From the NCBI GenBank assembly GCA_028023455.1, contig JAQFVV010012397.1:496001-560000 (forward strand): a stretch of 64,000 nt of DNA, in the 5' to 3' direction. A model generated the notes under the pieces. The model saw only the letters and a program-made list of their open reading frames with translations. It made no database searches and was not told the DNA's origin. Positions 23,740 through 36,393 of the stretch are shown in pieces (within the stretch, counting starts at the first letter, position 1; every line of letters starts with the position of its first letter). The stretch is from Epiperipatus broadwayi. Its lineage: Eukaryota > Onychophora > Udeonychophora > Euonychophora > Peripatidae. Position numbers and translations under genes: made by a program.

Positions 23740-24415
23740 ACTATGACTAAATAGACAGGCAAACTCTCCAAACAGTAGTGCCACTCACTGCAAGCCAGAA
23801 TAATCAATGGATGCCAGAAGGCTTGTGCATAAAATCCCTATCTCGTGCCTACTCATCCAATATCCCCAGACTAGTTTCTGACTTGTGGCCTTCGTCAGTG
23901 AGGAGTCTTGGATCTAAAAACACTGCACCTAGATCTTAGGATTTAATGAAACCCTCCAGCAGCCACCTTTTATCTCTACTTAACTACAAAACTATAAGAA
24001 TAAAATCGAAAACACAATATTTTTAATCCAAGTTCATTGGCTTATATAGTCATATAGGTCTGAACTCAGTTCAGTAACCATACATTTTGGTGTCTTTGGT
24101 TTAATAACCATAGCCACCACTATCCTATTAGTCACAATTGGTATTAAATCATCAAACATCAGCACTGTTTCCTATGCTTGCTCATAACTGTTATTAAAAC
24201 AGGCAATACTCTCCATACAGTATCACCACTCAGTGCAAACTAGAGTCTGGGGATATTAGATGAGTAGGCATTAGATAGGGATTTTATGCACAAGCCTTCT
24301 GGCATCCATTGATTACACTGGCTTATACTGAGTGGCAATACTGTATGGAGAGTTTTGCTTGTTTTAATAACAGTTATGAGCAAGCATAAGAAACAGTGAT
24401 CATGTGATGTTTGCT
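23740..24415. mobile_element. Penelope-like terminal repeat, inverted pair
   Basis: The segments 23770-23880 and 24240-24330 are reverse complements ('caatggatgccagaaggcttgtgcataaa'), and 24150-24230 and 24335-24410 are too ('gagcaagcata'). 23950-24100 resembles the other ribozyme-bearing repeats ('tctgaactcagttcag'). A second hammerhead fold lies on the minus strand at 23864-23903. A related copy sits at 27130-27570. Confidence 0.7.
23864..23903 (-). ncRNA. Hammerhead ribozyme, second family
   Basis: On the minus strand: stem I strand CCTCA, core CTGACGA (plus 23892-23898), stem II AGGC/GTCA around CACAA with one wobble and a terminal mismatch, then GAAA (plus 23875-23878). A minimal stem III C/G with loop TA follows, then the UH site TC, then stem I strand TGGGG. 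TGGGG pairs CCTCA with one G-T wobble. Cleavage is predicted after the C complementary to 23869. Stem II is weaker than in the 10849 copy, so activity is less certain. Confidence 0.7.
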
Positions 24416-24799
24416 GATTTAATATGAATATATATATATATATTGAAATAATCCATTTAGAAAAATTGAATATTTCTGATTCTATAAAATGGTAAAATAA
24501 TAATAATAATAATAATGAAGCTTGGGTATTTATATAACATTTGAACACTAGAAATAATGATAAAAGAAAATGCAATTGTGAATTGGCAAGAAAAGATACA
24601 GAAAAGAGCAAAAGTAAAAAACTATAACACAATAATTTGATATTGAAAGGAAGTTGTCAAGAATATGAAGAAAAAAAGCATTACCACTAAAAATAATGGC
24701 GTAAAAAAGTTCTATAAAGAACTATTTTTTAAAAAGAACAAAAATCAAAGTGCAATCACTTTTTACTTGCTAAATAATGTAACTGAAAAATAAAACATA

Positions 24800-25030
24800 C
24801 AATTAAATCTACAAAGAAGAGAAAAATTACAGGAAATAATAGAATTATTATCAATATTTTAAAAGGAGCAGATATAAATATAAAGAAATTATTAAGTAAA
24901 ATTATGTAACAAACATTTAATCAATAAAGATGTATTACATGATTAGAAGAATACAGTAATAATATTGATATATTAAATATTATTGGAAATGCAAACTACA
25001 CTGTGCCTAAATTGGTGAATTATAATTAGA
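24800..25030 (+). pseudogene. Possible LINE reverse-transcriptase fragment
   Basis: Across frameshifts and stops the reading resembles the N-terminal RT region of non-LTR retrotransposons: an EIIELLSI stretch, a KGADINIKKLLSKI segment, then NKHLINKDVL and KNTVIILIY. It is very decayed. It would belong with the LINE-like tail at 26530. Confidence 0.4.
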
Positions 25031-26229
25031 CACTAAAAAATGAACTTAAGATCATTAAAATCCACAAATTTTATGACATTCAAGTAGCTTCCCTTCCTCA
25101 CCCCTGAGCGCTATATATGATTATATATATAAATAAAATGTATTCTGCTTATGTTGAAAGCACATATATTTTAGTCTTTATTTATCATCTTTTCCAGACT
25201 TTGAGGTGCAGTATTTTTCATAATAAATGATTTTCTATGAGAAATACTTTTAAGTTTTTATTTTATTTTTTGATAAATACTTTTGAATTAATACGGACTT
25301 ATAGAAAAAAATGAAGACCATAATTTCTTCTTAAAAAGAATATGTCTATTATATTTCTATTTTTAAAAAAATCACTCAGAGCCATTATTTAAAAATAAAA
25401 ATATGATAGTTTTCCTTCTTATTTGTCTTGCTTTAATGAATGCATGAGTGAACACATACAGTGAAATATATGTATATGTATTCCCTCAATTTTTTAATAA
25501 TAGTATCATTTTTTAGAATTTTATTTGTACAGGCATATAAAAAAAGATTTGTGTTATATATATGTGTGTGCACTTTGAAAAGTAATGTGTTATACTTGTA
25601 ATTCAGTAAGCAATATGCATTCTATTCTAATCAATATTTATCAACAAAATGCAAATTATTATAATGCACTATATATGTTGAAGACAATGGGGGATTGGAA
25701 CAAAATACCGCATAGTTCACAGCTCCACTGAACAAACCTATTATTTTTATGTCAGATATATACAAGATCTTAACTAAGATTGTTTTGATAAATATAGAGA
25801 ATTGTGGATTCTATCCAATCAAAAATGCCAATAGATTACATTCAAGTGGAAATATGACTTGCCATTTTACACTGAATTTGCAAACTGTAAATAGACATTT
25901 AAGTCTACAAATATTTCTGCAATGATTAACTTTGAATAATTAAAATAAATTCAGAATATTGTCAAATTCTAAACTATATTTATAAAAATACAATAAAAAT
26001 GATTAGATTACATGATCTAACTAATAGGATTTGCAGAAATAAGTGAACAAAAATAATAGATTATTTAATTTATCTAGACTGCATATAAGATGTGTTTTTG
26101 AAAATAGTTTTAAAACATCAGAAAATGTTATAAAAGCTGTTTTAAAACCTCAGAAAATATTATAAAAGCTAACAGATGAAAACCAAAAAAAAATAGCACT
26201 AAAGTTTACATACTTAATGCTCAATGGGT
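25031..26229. other. AT-rich DNA without recognised genes
   Basis: If the flanking LINE fragments are one element this would be its middle, but I recognise no motif. A 40-bp direct repeat ('ttttaaaac.tcagaaaat.ttataaaagct') is at 26107-26172. Confidence 0.4.
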
Positions 26230-26529
26230 TTTCAAAAGAAAGAAATGAAATAATTAAAGTAATGATTTAGAAGGTTACTACTAGCAAATAACTTAATCAA
26301 ACTATTAATATATAGAAATAAAATGAAACAAATTAATATTAGAATTAAATTTGAATCAATGGAATACTTTTGATAGATATAATTTAATATTAAAATAATA
26401 CACGTTTCAGCACTGTTATAGTATGGATTAGATTTCAGATCACACAGTGAAGATATATGTTGAGAGAAAAAAAGAGGATTGAAAGTGAAATATATGGTTG
26501 AGAGGACAAGCAATATTATTATTATTATT

Positions 26530-26790
26530 GACAGAATTAAGCAATTAAAATAGAGTTAGGTTGGACATATTACTAAGAGATGCCAATAAATAAACAAAGT
26601 TTTATATTAAACTCTAAAGATTATAAATGACCATAAAAATAAATCATGTATGAGATGGATGTTTGAGATAAAAAAAAATGTTTAAAGTGATTTGAAAAAA
26701 AAGAAGCTATGGATTAGAAAAACTGGATTAAAATTGGAAATACTATTAATGAATAGTTGGATAATGATTGAAAACAATGACCTTTTTGTA
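26530..26790 (+). pseudogene. Degenerate LINE ORF2 C-terminus
   Basis: One frame held over about 60 codons reads VGHITKRC, then INKVLY, then HKNKSCMRWMFEIKKNV and SDLKKK, with five stop codons. This follows the common C-terminal pattern of non-LTR retrotransposon ORF2 (R-W-GH-hydrophobic-x-R ... G-R-P-x-x-R-W-x-x-x-I-x-x-D-L). An A-run follows at about 26800. The first Trp is replaced by a stop and GRP is lost. Confidence 0.6.
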
Positions 26791-27129
26791 AAAAAAAAAA
26801 AACATAATATTTATATTTTTAAAAAATATTTTATAAAGATATAATCAAAAAAATAATTACAATTTTTTTTTTTTTTTATGTTTTAAGCTGTATCTATTAT
26901 AATGTCATATTTTATCTAGATATTGTTAAATACTGTATAAAAGTATAAAACAAAATCAAATTTTAAATTCACAAAGATATTACTAGAAAGCTATCACAGC
27001 TGTTTACATACAGTAATAAATCACCTATTCTAATTCCTTAATTTGGAAGAATAATAAACTCATATATTTCATCAAAATTAGTCTATTAAAATTATAAAAC
27101 CATCAAAACATCATATGACCACCATTTCA

Positions 27130-27570
27130 TATGCTTACACATTCTGTTAGAAAGAGTACCTAACTCTCCATATCATAGTCCCATCAAGTGCAAACCTTCA
27201 TAATCAATGGATGCCGGAAGGTTTGTACTCTTATTTACAGCATGTATACTCATATGAAATAATGATTGTGTGATGTTTGACAGTTTTATACCTATCCTGT
27301 CCACAGAATAATAGTATGTGTGGTTTTTGGAAAATCAATGATAGCAAAATGTATAGATGCTGAACTGAGTTTAGATCGATATGATTATACAAGCAAATGA
27401 CTTTGGGTTGAAAACATTATAGTGGGTTCATTTTTGGGCACTTAGTTTTATAATTAACCAAATTGATAAAAGGTGGCTGTAGGAGGGTTGCATTAAATTC
27501 TAGGTGCAATTTTCTAAAATCCAAGACTCCTCACTGATAAACCCAAACTTTCAAGTTCCCTATAGTCATA
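27130..27570. mobile_element. Penelope-like terminal repeat, decayed copy
   Basis: 'aatcaatggatgccggaaggtttgta' and 'ccaagactcctcactga' match the 23.7-24.3 kb repeat. The ribozyme core reads CTGATAA instead of CUGANGA and has no recognisable GAAA, so it is inactive. Confidence 0.65.
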
Positions 27571-27999
27571 CACATGATCACATACATGTGAAAAAGATAA
27601 ATAATTTCCAATGTACATACCTTAATGGACAGGTATCAATTCTGTCCACTCTCCAGATTTTAAGTCATCCATATCATTGAAAATCTGATGATGGAATACT
27701 CAAAGCCCTTAATAATGCAAATATTATAGTGACACCCATGTTGATCTTAAGTCAATGTGACTTTTCATATATAGGACTTTAATATTGGCTTCATGAAGGA
27801 TTTTGAGCATTTCTTCAGATTTTCAGTCATATCGATGGCTGAAAAGTTGGAGAGCAGAGAGGACTGAAAACCTGTCCATTAAAATGTAGACTTACTATCT
27901 TAATATCAACCGAGCACTGATTATATATATATATATGTGTGTGGGAGATGATGATCCAGACCAACTGAAGAGTGCTGGATCAGCAAGAAATATATATAT
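27571..27999. other. Short palindromic stretch, no gene
   Basis: Two roughly 60-bp segments (about 27630-27690 and 27815-27885) are reverse-complement related ('tggacaggt..', 'ttgaaaatctgatg' against 'cttcagattttca'), which suggests a small foldback element. A TA microsatellite follows at about 27922. Confidence 0.5.
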
Positions 28000-29894
28000 T
28001 GTAACGGTATATAATTTGCTGTTATATTATTTTAAAATTAAAATAAAAAGACATAAATAAAAATTGATTTATTGAAAAGAAAAAAACTTAACTTAAAAAC
28101 TAAAATTAAAAGTTGTTTAATATATATATCTATTTCACAGATGGGAAACTTTAAAAACTATTTTAAAAATAAAAGCATTTGAAAGTATTTTTTTGTAAAA
28201 AAGTAAAGATATAAAGATTAGATATTTTTGAAAATAGAAATAATATTGATTTCTATAATGTTAGAAAATGGAAATGATTGTTTTATTAATTAAATGATTG
28301 TTCTAAAGCACTAGCCCTTGGGGCACTCGAATAATTATATGGTCAGATAAGAGAATAAAAAGAAATTAAAAGACAAATGCAAGCACGAAATGAAAGCATG
28401 GACTGTAAACGAAACACCAGAGGATTAGTGACGTCTTGCTCATTGAATCCGAAGATTTGATGATAAGAAGCTAATAAAAATATAAAAGCCAAAATATTAT
28501 AATTGTTATCGGAGAGCTGACTATGAATATACTGTTATAACTACCTATATTGCAGATTTTCACGATGTGGAAGTCTGCAATGAATTTAATTTTCCGGACA
28601 ACCAGCTGAGGCCTCTGGATGACAGTTCCTTACCAATTGCATGGCAAGTAGCAGTTTTGTTTCAAAGAAGGACAAAATCTACGAAAGTGATCACGAAGAT
28701 GGACTTCTAAATCTACTCAATCTGTAAAGTATGAACTCTTGTGTCTATTTAATAAGAACTTTTCTAAAATTGCAATTAATAGCTGAAAATAAGAACAATT
28801 ATCTGTCCTAAAATCAATTATTAGTAATATTTTTTTATGCATCTGTTTAGGCAATCATTTCAATTTTTCTTTTCTGTGTGTGTGTGTTATGTGTAAATTA
28901 AAATGTATCAAATTAAAGTTGGGTATAGATAGCTGCATGGATAAAAATTAATAACTATGTTTAAATTCGTTTATGTTTATTTTAAAGGGTTAATTTCAGG
29001 CTATTTGTTTCATAGTTAGGACGATGCTTGTGGAGGGATATATGGGTGTTTATATCAATGTATTGTGAAGCATGTTTAGCATGTAGGGCAACGTGCCCAA
29101 CTGAATGCATGACCCCCAAAGAGGCAGTCATATTGTAGCAATGGTCGCAGAGGTATTTTCTGTGCCATTGATCCATTATAGCTCTATGGACAGGGATTTA
29201 TAAGTCGGCAGAAAGACCGCTCTCCCCCATACATAGCACTCTTTAATTAATTTATATACATGATTCCTTCGTCAAACAGATGCACATTCCTGTTCTGGAC
29301 GAGGTTCATGTCCTTCAAATAATATCACGCTGTCAGATGCACATTCCTGTCAGCGTGATTTTATGCTAGCATCTTCATATTACATTGATTGCGACTATAT
29401 ATCTGGAAGCAGGTGTTGGTTTGGCTACAAACTTTTAGTCTGAGATTAAATGAATGTTTTGATAAGTTTTTTAAGTGAAAAATCTATGTAGCCTATCTAT
29501 ACTCAACATGCTAAAGTAAAATATAATTTAAATGTCCATCTGTGCGGTCTAGTTAAAATAGTAATTTAAATTTGAAAATTAATGTTAAAATCTAAATATA
29601 AATTTTATTCCTCAATTTTAAATGTGCGTTAATAAAATCTGTTGTGTTATTAGTACTGGCAGTGATCTAGTTTATTCTTTTTATTCTTTATTAAAAAATA
29701 TACTTTTATGTTTTAAACCTCTGCTACCCCATGAACTAATGGCAAGGGCAAACGTCAATAAAATAAAAAGTTGGATTTTTAACAACGCGTATCTGCTTAC
29801 TCTATAAATTTTCTAGGTTCTAGATGGCGCTCTTGTAGTGCAGATGTGGTAAGACTCAACTTTCACTTTCCTCAGATCCTCTGTGACTGTTATA
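28000..29894 (+). mobile_element. Solo LTR, 1.9 kb
   Basis: It begins TGTAACGG in a terminal hairpin (28000-28026) and ends GTTATA. ATAT flanks both sides (27996-27999, 29895-29898). Its last 120 bp ('ctctataaatttt', 'ctaggttc', 'agatggcgctct') match the minus-strand end of the 55554-61957 unit. The GC-richer patch at 28560-28720 ('ttccggacaac') matches the X repeat of that unit ('tgtccggacaac'). It lies in the large Sushi intron. Open frames 28982-29176 and 29622-29807 fall inside it and are not called as genes. Confidence 0.78.
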
Positions 29895-29929
29895 ATATAT
29901 ATTGAAAATCATTTATCTTTTTCACATGT

Positions 29930-29998
29930 GGTCATGTGTATCAATAATATTGTATAGAGTGAAAAATTGTAGTGAACTTGAAAGTGTGGGTTCAAATC
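29930..29998 (+). other. Possible tRNA-like SINE promoter remnant
   Basis: 'gggttcaaatcct' at about 29983 matches a Pol III B box (GGTTCRANTCC) with 'tggtcatgtg' about 50 bp upstream as a weak A box. No tRNA fold and no second copy were found. Confidence 0.25.
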
Positions 29999-30164
29999 CT
30001 CTTAAATTATATCTAGGTTAAGTATATACACTATACTTGTATTTCAATATTATTTCTTAATAAAAAAAGGTTTCATTGCCAATATTTCAGAAATGGATAA
30101 TTTTAATAAATTTTTACAGTTGAATATCATTACATTTTGTTATGAGAAATATTTTCCTTTTCCC

Positions 30165-31015
30165 ATATGAGTGCAGAAGTTAGATTTATAGATCAGAAAT
30201 AATATCTCACTGAAGAGCATTTAAACTTCTACTTTTAAAATTGTATTGATTTCTACTTAAACCAATATGTTTCTATGTTGTTAATTTATAGCTTCATTCT
30301 TAATTACATCTATAACCATATTAGATTAAGAAATATCTGGTTGAATGATATCTTTTTATAATAAGAGCTGCTGAGAGGTATTGTTTTACATACAAGTAAC
30401 ATCAAATTTAGATTCACTGAACTCTATATAATAAGGCGATTTCAAAAAATCACAACTTTGGACATAGAAACAATTCAGGAATAATTGTTTTCTTTATAGT
30501 ATGAGTATACTGGTTACATAATACATTAATTCTATATAGAAATAAACTGAGATAAATTATTATATAGAAATATTTTTATGTTAAATAGTTCAATACCTTA
30601 GAAAACTTTTTTAAGAATACGACCTGTTCTCAACAATTGTTATACTAAAAGCTATGACGAATAAAAAAACAATCAAATTTTAATCAAAGCAAAATTTTAA
30701 TCAATTCAACCATATTATAATTAATCAAAAATTAATTATTTTATATAAATACAAAAATGAATTATATACCTAAATGCATACAGTAATCTCTACAAACTAT
30801 TACATGTATACACATCAAACTTCTGATGATTTAGTAAAAAAAATTAAAAATGTTTACTTATGCATGACTTAAAATGGTTGAAATAAACAGCAATTAATAC
30901 ATAACTTTCAATTTTGAACAGTAGAAAAGATTTCTTACTGAAGAGCATTTAAACTGACAAAATTGAATTTATTTCCACTTTTTCTATATTGTTAATTTAT
31001 GGCATCATTCTTAAT
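30165..31015. repeat. Direct repeat, about 110-140 bp, two copies
   Basis: 30190-30305 and 30905-31010 share 'actgaagagcatttaaact', 'ttgttaatttat' and 'catcattcttaatt'. Apart from this, 29899-31826 holds no recognised feature. Confidence 0.65.
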
Positions 31016-31826
31016 TGCTTAATACATTATTTTCAATTTTTAACAGTAGAAAAGATTTGAGCTTTATAATTGTGTCATATCTTGAATCATGCAATAGTTA
31101 CAGTGTTTACTTTTTAATTAAAAAACTGTTTCATTATTTTACTGCAATTGCCTGGTCATTATAATACTGCAAAATATTGTTAGATTAATATATAACTACA
31201 ACTTCTTGCAACAAACAAATATATCAAATTGGCTAGTTTAAAACAATATACAAAAAAACTATAAAATAAATTCCAAAAAATATATAGGAATTAATATGAT
31301 TTATTAAGATTGATTTTAAAACTAGGTATAAAAAAAATGTAGTAACTGAAGATAGTCATTAATTATAATATAGTATCAACACTGCCATATCCTACTGTCC
31401 ATAAATGAAAGAAGATTAAAATTCCCAAACATACTGCATATGTTCATAATATCTGATTAAGCATTTCAATGAATCTCAACAAATCTCTTTAAATAATAGA
31501 TTTCAGAATTACTAGAGAAGAAATTAGTTTGCATTCATAAATCTTTAAAATTAGCTTCTGAAATATATGAAGACTAAATTTCAGTTTTGTAATGATTATA
31601 ATCAATCTAAGAAATTTTTACATTAACGCATATGTAGACTAGTTTTCACTCTTGTAAAGAGTATAATCTAATAAATTTTTTATAACATTTTTATAATATT
31701 CAATTATTTTAGAGTTGTTTATGTTTATCTCAGACTAATTTAAAAAAAACAGTTTAAGTCCAATGAATACATCACCACAAAGTGTGAAGTTCATAAACAT
31801 TTTATAATTAATAATTACTAAGTCCT

Positions 31827-32625
31827 GTTAGTATTAATATCTAAATACCAGCTGAGAGATCATTAGTAACTTTAAATAAACTCAAATACAATCTGAGATA
31901 ATAAAAATTTCTTCAATGAAGACAAAATAAAAAAAATAATAAAGAATAAAAAACAATTAAAAAATTTATTAAGAATCTCCAAAGTCAATAAATAATCTTC
32001 TGCTTCTGTGTTCAATTTCTACACACACACAATAGATAATTATGGCTTTCATCCTAAATGAATTCTTCACACCCTAATTATGATATGACAAAAATAAATA
32101 TTTACATGTTATGAATGACAAACGTAAATTGCAGCAGTTATTTTATAGAAAAGTATGCAAATGAGAAACACAACCATAATTATTAAGCTTCTTTACACCA
32201 ATACACCTGATAAGTCTTAGTAATTTTTTTAATAAGAATCCATTTACGTATAATTATTCCTCATGAACATATTTGATTGTTAATATACATTTAAATGTAT
32301 GATTGACATATGTAGATTTACTAGAGTAGTATAATAATGAGATATATTATTCATATAACATTTACACATATTTACATAATTAAATAATAAAGTTTATTTA
32401 TATATATATGCACAATGATTTAATCTTCCCTACTCTAGAAATACTACTCATTCATAAATATAATCCTCTAATTTTGCAAGTTTTTTGTATATGTGTGCTC
32501 TTCTGAGGGAAAGACTCTTCCTTTTCTTGTGACATGATAATTCAGACTCCTAGTTGGAGTGCAATTGATATAACAATCTTTTACTGCTTCAATAGTTTGA
32601 CTCCAGATTGGATTGTTGGTTCTGC
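31827..32625 (-). mobile_element. 3' LTR of the dead Ty3/gypsy element
   Basis: Aligns with 35751-36370 in the same orientation: 'agtaactttaaata', 'caatttctacaca', 'gcttctttacac', 'aagtcttag' and 'aattaaataataaa'. On the minus strand a purine run (AGTAGGAGGGG) just above 32625 fits a polypurine tract. The exact borders are uncertain. Confidence 0.65.
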
Positions 32626-32639
32626 CTTATTACCCCTCC

Positions 32640-35230
32640 TACTTCACAGTAAAATTTTCATCATCATTTGCTGATTTAATTCAAACATGTCCCACTTTTA
32701 CGATGCTATAAATGATTATCTATATATATCTCTTAAACTTTTTTCCATTATGAATTTTTTAATCTTATTTGTTGAGATAAGATTTTCAATATATCGCCTT
32801 GCCACCATTTATTTTTTAAAGTATCATATATCCAAATGCTTAATATACCTTTTAAAATTTTCACAATCCATGGAGACCTTTTCATTTGTAAATGGCAATA
32901 ATTTAGAATAATGAGTGTGGAAATTTCTGCCATTAACAATTTGACTGGTCTCTTATTGGTAGCTGTGCATGGATTGGTGTGCTGAAAAAATATTGTATCA
33001 AATAATTCTTGTGTAATATCCTATTAACAGGTTTTATTCGGTGTAAATTTTAATTGTTTAACTGCCTTTTCTGCCAGACTGTTAGATCAGGATGATATGA
33101 CACTATAAGTACTTGGCATATTCTCATATCTATTAGAAAATCCTTAAATTTCTGAGATACAAAAGAAGTCCCATTATCTGACCCAATAATCTCAAGATAA
33201 CTGATTTGCAAAGATCTCTTTCAGAACTCTGATGGTTCTATCTGCCATAGCATTTCTGATTATTTTATATTGAGTGTTCAATTATTAAGAATATATAAAC
33301 ATTCATTGGGTGCAAAATGTTGTAGATGAAGACATTTCCATAAATAAATTTATTTAGGCCAAGAGTCAGCTTTTGGTGATTCTCATATATTGGCATCAGG
33401 AAGACATGATAAGTTAACTCCACGTTCAATCTACTTTCCAAGCTTATATAATAGTTCATAATCATTCATATACCGCTACCACATTTAATCACCCATAGCA
33501 TACAATAACTTGGATGGTTTGGCATGATTTCTATTATTGCTATTATTAGTAGTGGTAATGATCAATACAAATTTGAAATTTCTATTCATAAATGTATTGA
33601 TGGTAAATTTTTTATTGCAAATATTATAGCTAATGCTTTCTTGTCGAGCTGACTCTAATTTTTCTCAGCTGCCAATAATATTTTCAAGACATAAATTAAA
33701 GGTTGTTTTTCCCATAGCAATGGTGCAAAACCACGATGCCAACTCCACATTCTGATGCATCTATTGTAATTATCATATCCAAATTGCTACAATAATGTAT
33801 GAGGAATTGCTTTGACATAAGGAAGTCTTTAGCTTTTGGAAAACAATGTCTTGTTCTTCCAACCATTTCCATCAGCTAACAATGATCTGTCCTTTTAGAA
33901 AGTTTTCAAAAAACTTTATGCCAAAAATGAACTACAAATCTTTTACATTTCTTAAGTCGCTCAGCATTTACTATTATTTTACTTTATCTGTTTATTTATG
34001 CATAATGCCAGTTCACACTCAGATCCAACAGTACATATTATGTCATATAAATATGGAATGATGACTTCCATGCAATGATGAAAATTATCCCTTTTAGGTT
34101 GAAAGATGTTAGGTACAACTGTAATGCCATACGGTAACTTATTGCATTTGTAAAGTTGCAAATGAGTATTAGGGTTAATCATTCTGCTATTCTATCAGTG
34201 ATGGGGATTTGATGAAAAGTGGAGTTTAAATCTATTTTTGGAAAAACAAGCCTGAACAAGATAGGTTCCTTTATTGAAAAATTTCTTTAGTATAATACGA
34301 GTCTATCACATAAGCAAAGATTTTGATCTGCCTTCACAATAATTACTACAGGAGTAGTCTAGGTTGAGTCTCTACTGGTAGAAATATGCCTTTGTGAACC
34401 ATCCCATATCCTTTCTACTTTCTCCTTTAATGTGAAAAGTGGCTTGCATACAATTGGTTGAGTGTCCTATATTAGGTCAATGCCACCCAGTTATGTCAAT
34501 AACTTTTCTGATCTTAACTTGAAGAGGGTACTTCTGCTTAATTATTGCTTCCCATTATACTCTTGGAGTAAGGTTTATATGGACTCTTAAAATGAAAGCA
34601 CTTACTCCTTTATTTACAATACAGTGGTTGCAACCTTAAAATTTAATTTCAAAGATACAGTCATTTCTTCTTGTTGCTATCACTAATTTTTATCCAGTCT
34701 ATATATGATAGTAAAAAAGACCTGCTCCACTGTTCACATCCATGGTAAATTTCTTCTCATATCCATCAGAATAAGGATATTTTTCACATCTTTTCACTTC
34801 TTTATACTATATTTACATCTTATTATACCCCCTTACACACACACCGTGTTTATAGTCCATCATTATTTTTGTTTTAACATTTTTATTTTTATTATGGCGA
34901 ACACCAGCAAAATGTTCTGTTATTTTACAAATATTGCATTTTCCACTTCCAAAATATGCAGTTTCACTTGAAGTGGCCATTTCTTTCACAGCTGTGAAAT
35001 GTTAAAATACTTATTACATTCTTGCAGACCAGTCTATCTATATCTGTTTTTATTATTACCATTGGGTATTTGTCCATTTCATTAGAAAGTAAAGACTCAA
35101 ATTCCAAAGTGTTATCTAATAAAAAAATTTGTGTGACACATTTTTCTATTATGCATTTATAATTTAAATCCGGTTCACTTGATAATACTTTTCTAAAGTT
35201 AGTGTCTACCATTCCATATAATAATTATTC
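32640..35230 (-). pseudogene. Degenerate Ty3/gypsy gag-pol
   Basis: Read on the minus strand from high to low coordinate. Gag and a knuckle-like CERNGHFK are near 34970-35230. Reverse transcriptase is at about 34400-34030: TTPVVIIVKADQN, then KIDLNSTFHQI, then a KLPYGIT block and PYLYDII, where the catalytic YxDD is reduced to YLYD. RNase H is at about 33775-33560 (TIDASECGVG, later KKALAIIFAIK). Integrase is at about 33210-33080 (GSDNGTSFVSQKFKDFL, then YHPD). Near 32930-32750 are a KRPVKLLMAE stretch and the GPY/F-like KWWQGDILK. Multiple stops and frameshifts break it. A protease was not located with confidence. Open frames reported on the plus strand here are shadows. Confidence 0.88.
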
Positions 35231-35750
35231 TAATAACCTATCATTTAATTCTAGGTTATTATTCACAATTCTTTATTAATATCCTCAGTGCTATGCCATA
35301 ATACTGATATTTTTCACAAGGCAGTTGCTTTCAATTCCTTAATCTCATTCTGCTATGTCCCAAGCATATTATTATCTCAATATGAATTGTGCCACCCATT
35401 TAATTATTGCAAATGTGAAATAAATATATAGTTTCTCCTTCAACATAAGCTTCTTCAGGGATCCTAGGGTTACAGAATTGATTTGCCAATGTCAATACAT
35501 TTTTTCCTGTGAGCCACATGTTTGTTTCATCATCCTTAATTTTAATTTATGAGCATATATCTTTCAACATTAGACACATAACTCTTCTAAAATGTGGCAT
35601 TATCCAAAACAAATTCACGAATGCTGCTGCTTTGTGGTACCATTTTTTTGGTTGGAACAGCTGTTTTTGCATCCACTTCTATCAATCCCACAGAGATTTA
35701 TACTAATACTATTTTTTCCTCAATTGTCAACTATGTCATTTTTCTATTTT
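35231..35750 (-). pseudogene. Probable gag remnant and leader of the Ty3/gypsy copy
   Basis: Lies between the 5' LTR and the readable gag tail, so by position it should hold gag and the primer-binding site. I recognise no motif. Plus-strand open frames at 35509-35827 overlap one another and lack domains. Confidence 0.4.
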
Positions 35751-36370
35751 CCAATAGTATTATTATCTCACTACCAGTCAAGAGAGCAGCAGTAACTTTA
35801 AATAGACTCAAATATAATTTCAAGTAATGTCAAATAATAAAATAGAAAAAGAAATAAATAGTAAAAAGCAATTAAAAATTTCATTAAAAGTCTTCAAAGT
35901 CTATAAATAAATTTCTACTTGTGTGTGTCAATTTCTACACATGCATAGTAGACAATTATAATTCATTATGGTGTGTTTAAATGAATAAAATTCTGCTTGC
36001 ATCATTTCTTGTATGCCTGCAATATATTTGTATATGTTATGAACAATGAATCTAAACTTTGGCAGATATATAAAAAGTATGCAGTCAAGTCACTGCCAAT
36101 GTAGTATATGATACATATGTGTAATTATTATGCTTCTTTACACACACACCAAATAAGTCTTAGCAAAGATTTTTTATAATAGTCTATTTTTGCATGATAA
36201 CTTCTAATGAGCATATCAGATTATATGTTTGACATATATAGATAGTCTAGAATAGCATTATAATAAGGAGATATATTGTCTGAACCTATTTATATAATTA
36301 AATAATAAACTTTATTTAAATTTATGTATATATTATACATGCACAGACAGTCCAGTAATTAGACTACATG
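35751..36370 (-). mobile_element. 5' LTR of the dead Ty3/gypsy element, truncated
   Basis: Pairs with 31827-32625. The outer part corresponding to 32410-32625 is missing, and the TIR transposon begins 24 bp further on at 36394. LTR divergence is high, consistent with an old insertion and the dead coding region. Confidence 0.65.
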
Positions 36371-36393
36371 TTACTAATAGTATAAATTAAGTA

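Noticed and set aside
27630-27890. Hammerhead ribozyme near 'ggactgaaaacctg'
   Set aside because: GAAA-like and CTGA-like strings occur but not in the required order or with pairable stems.
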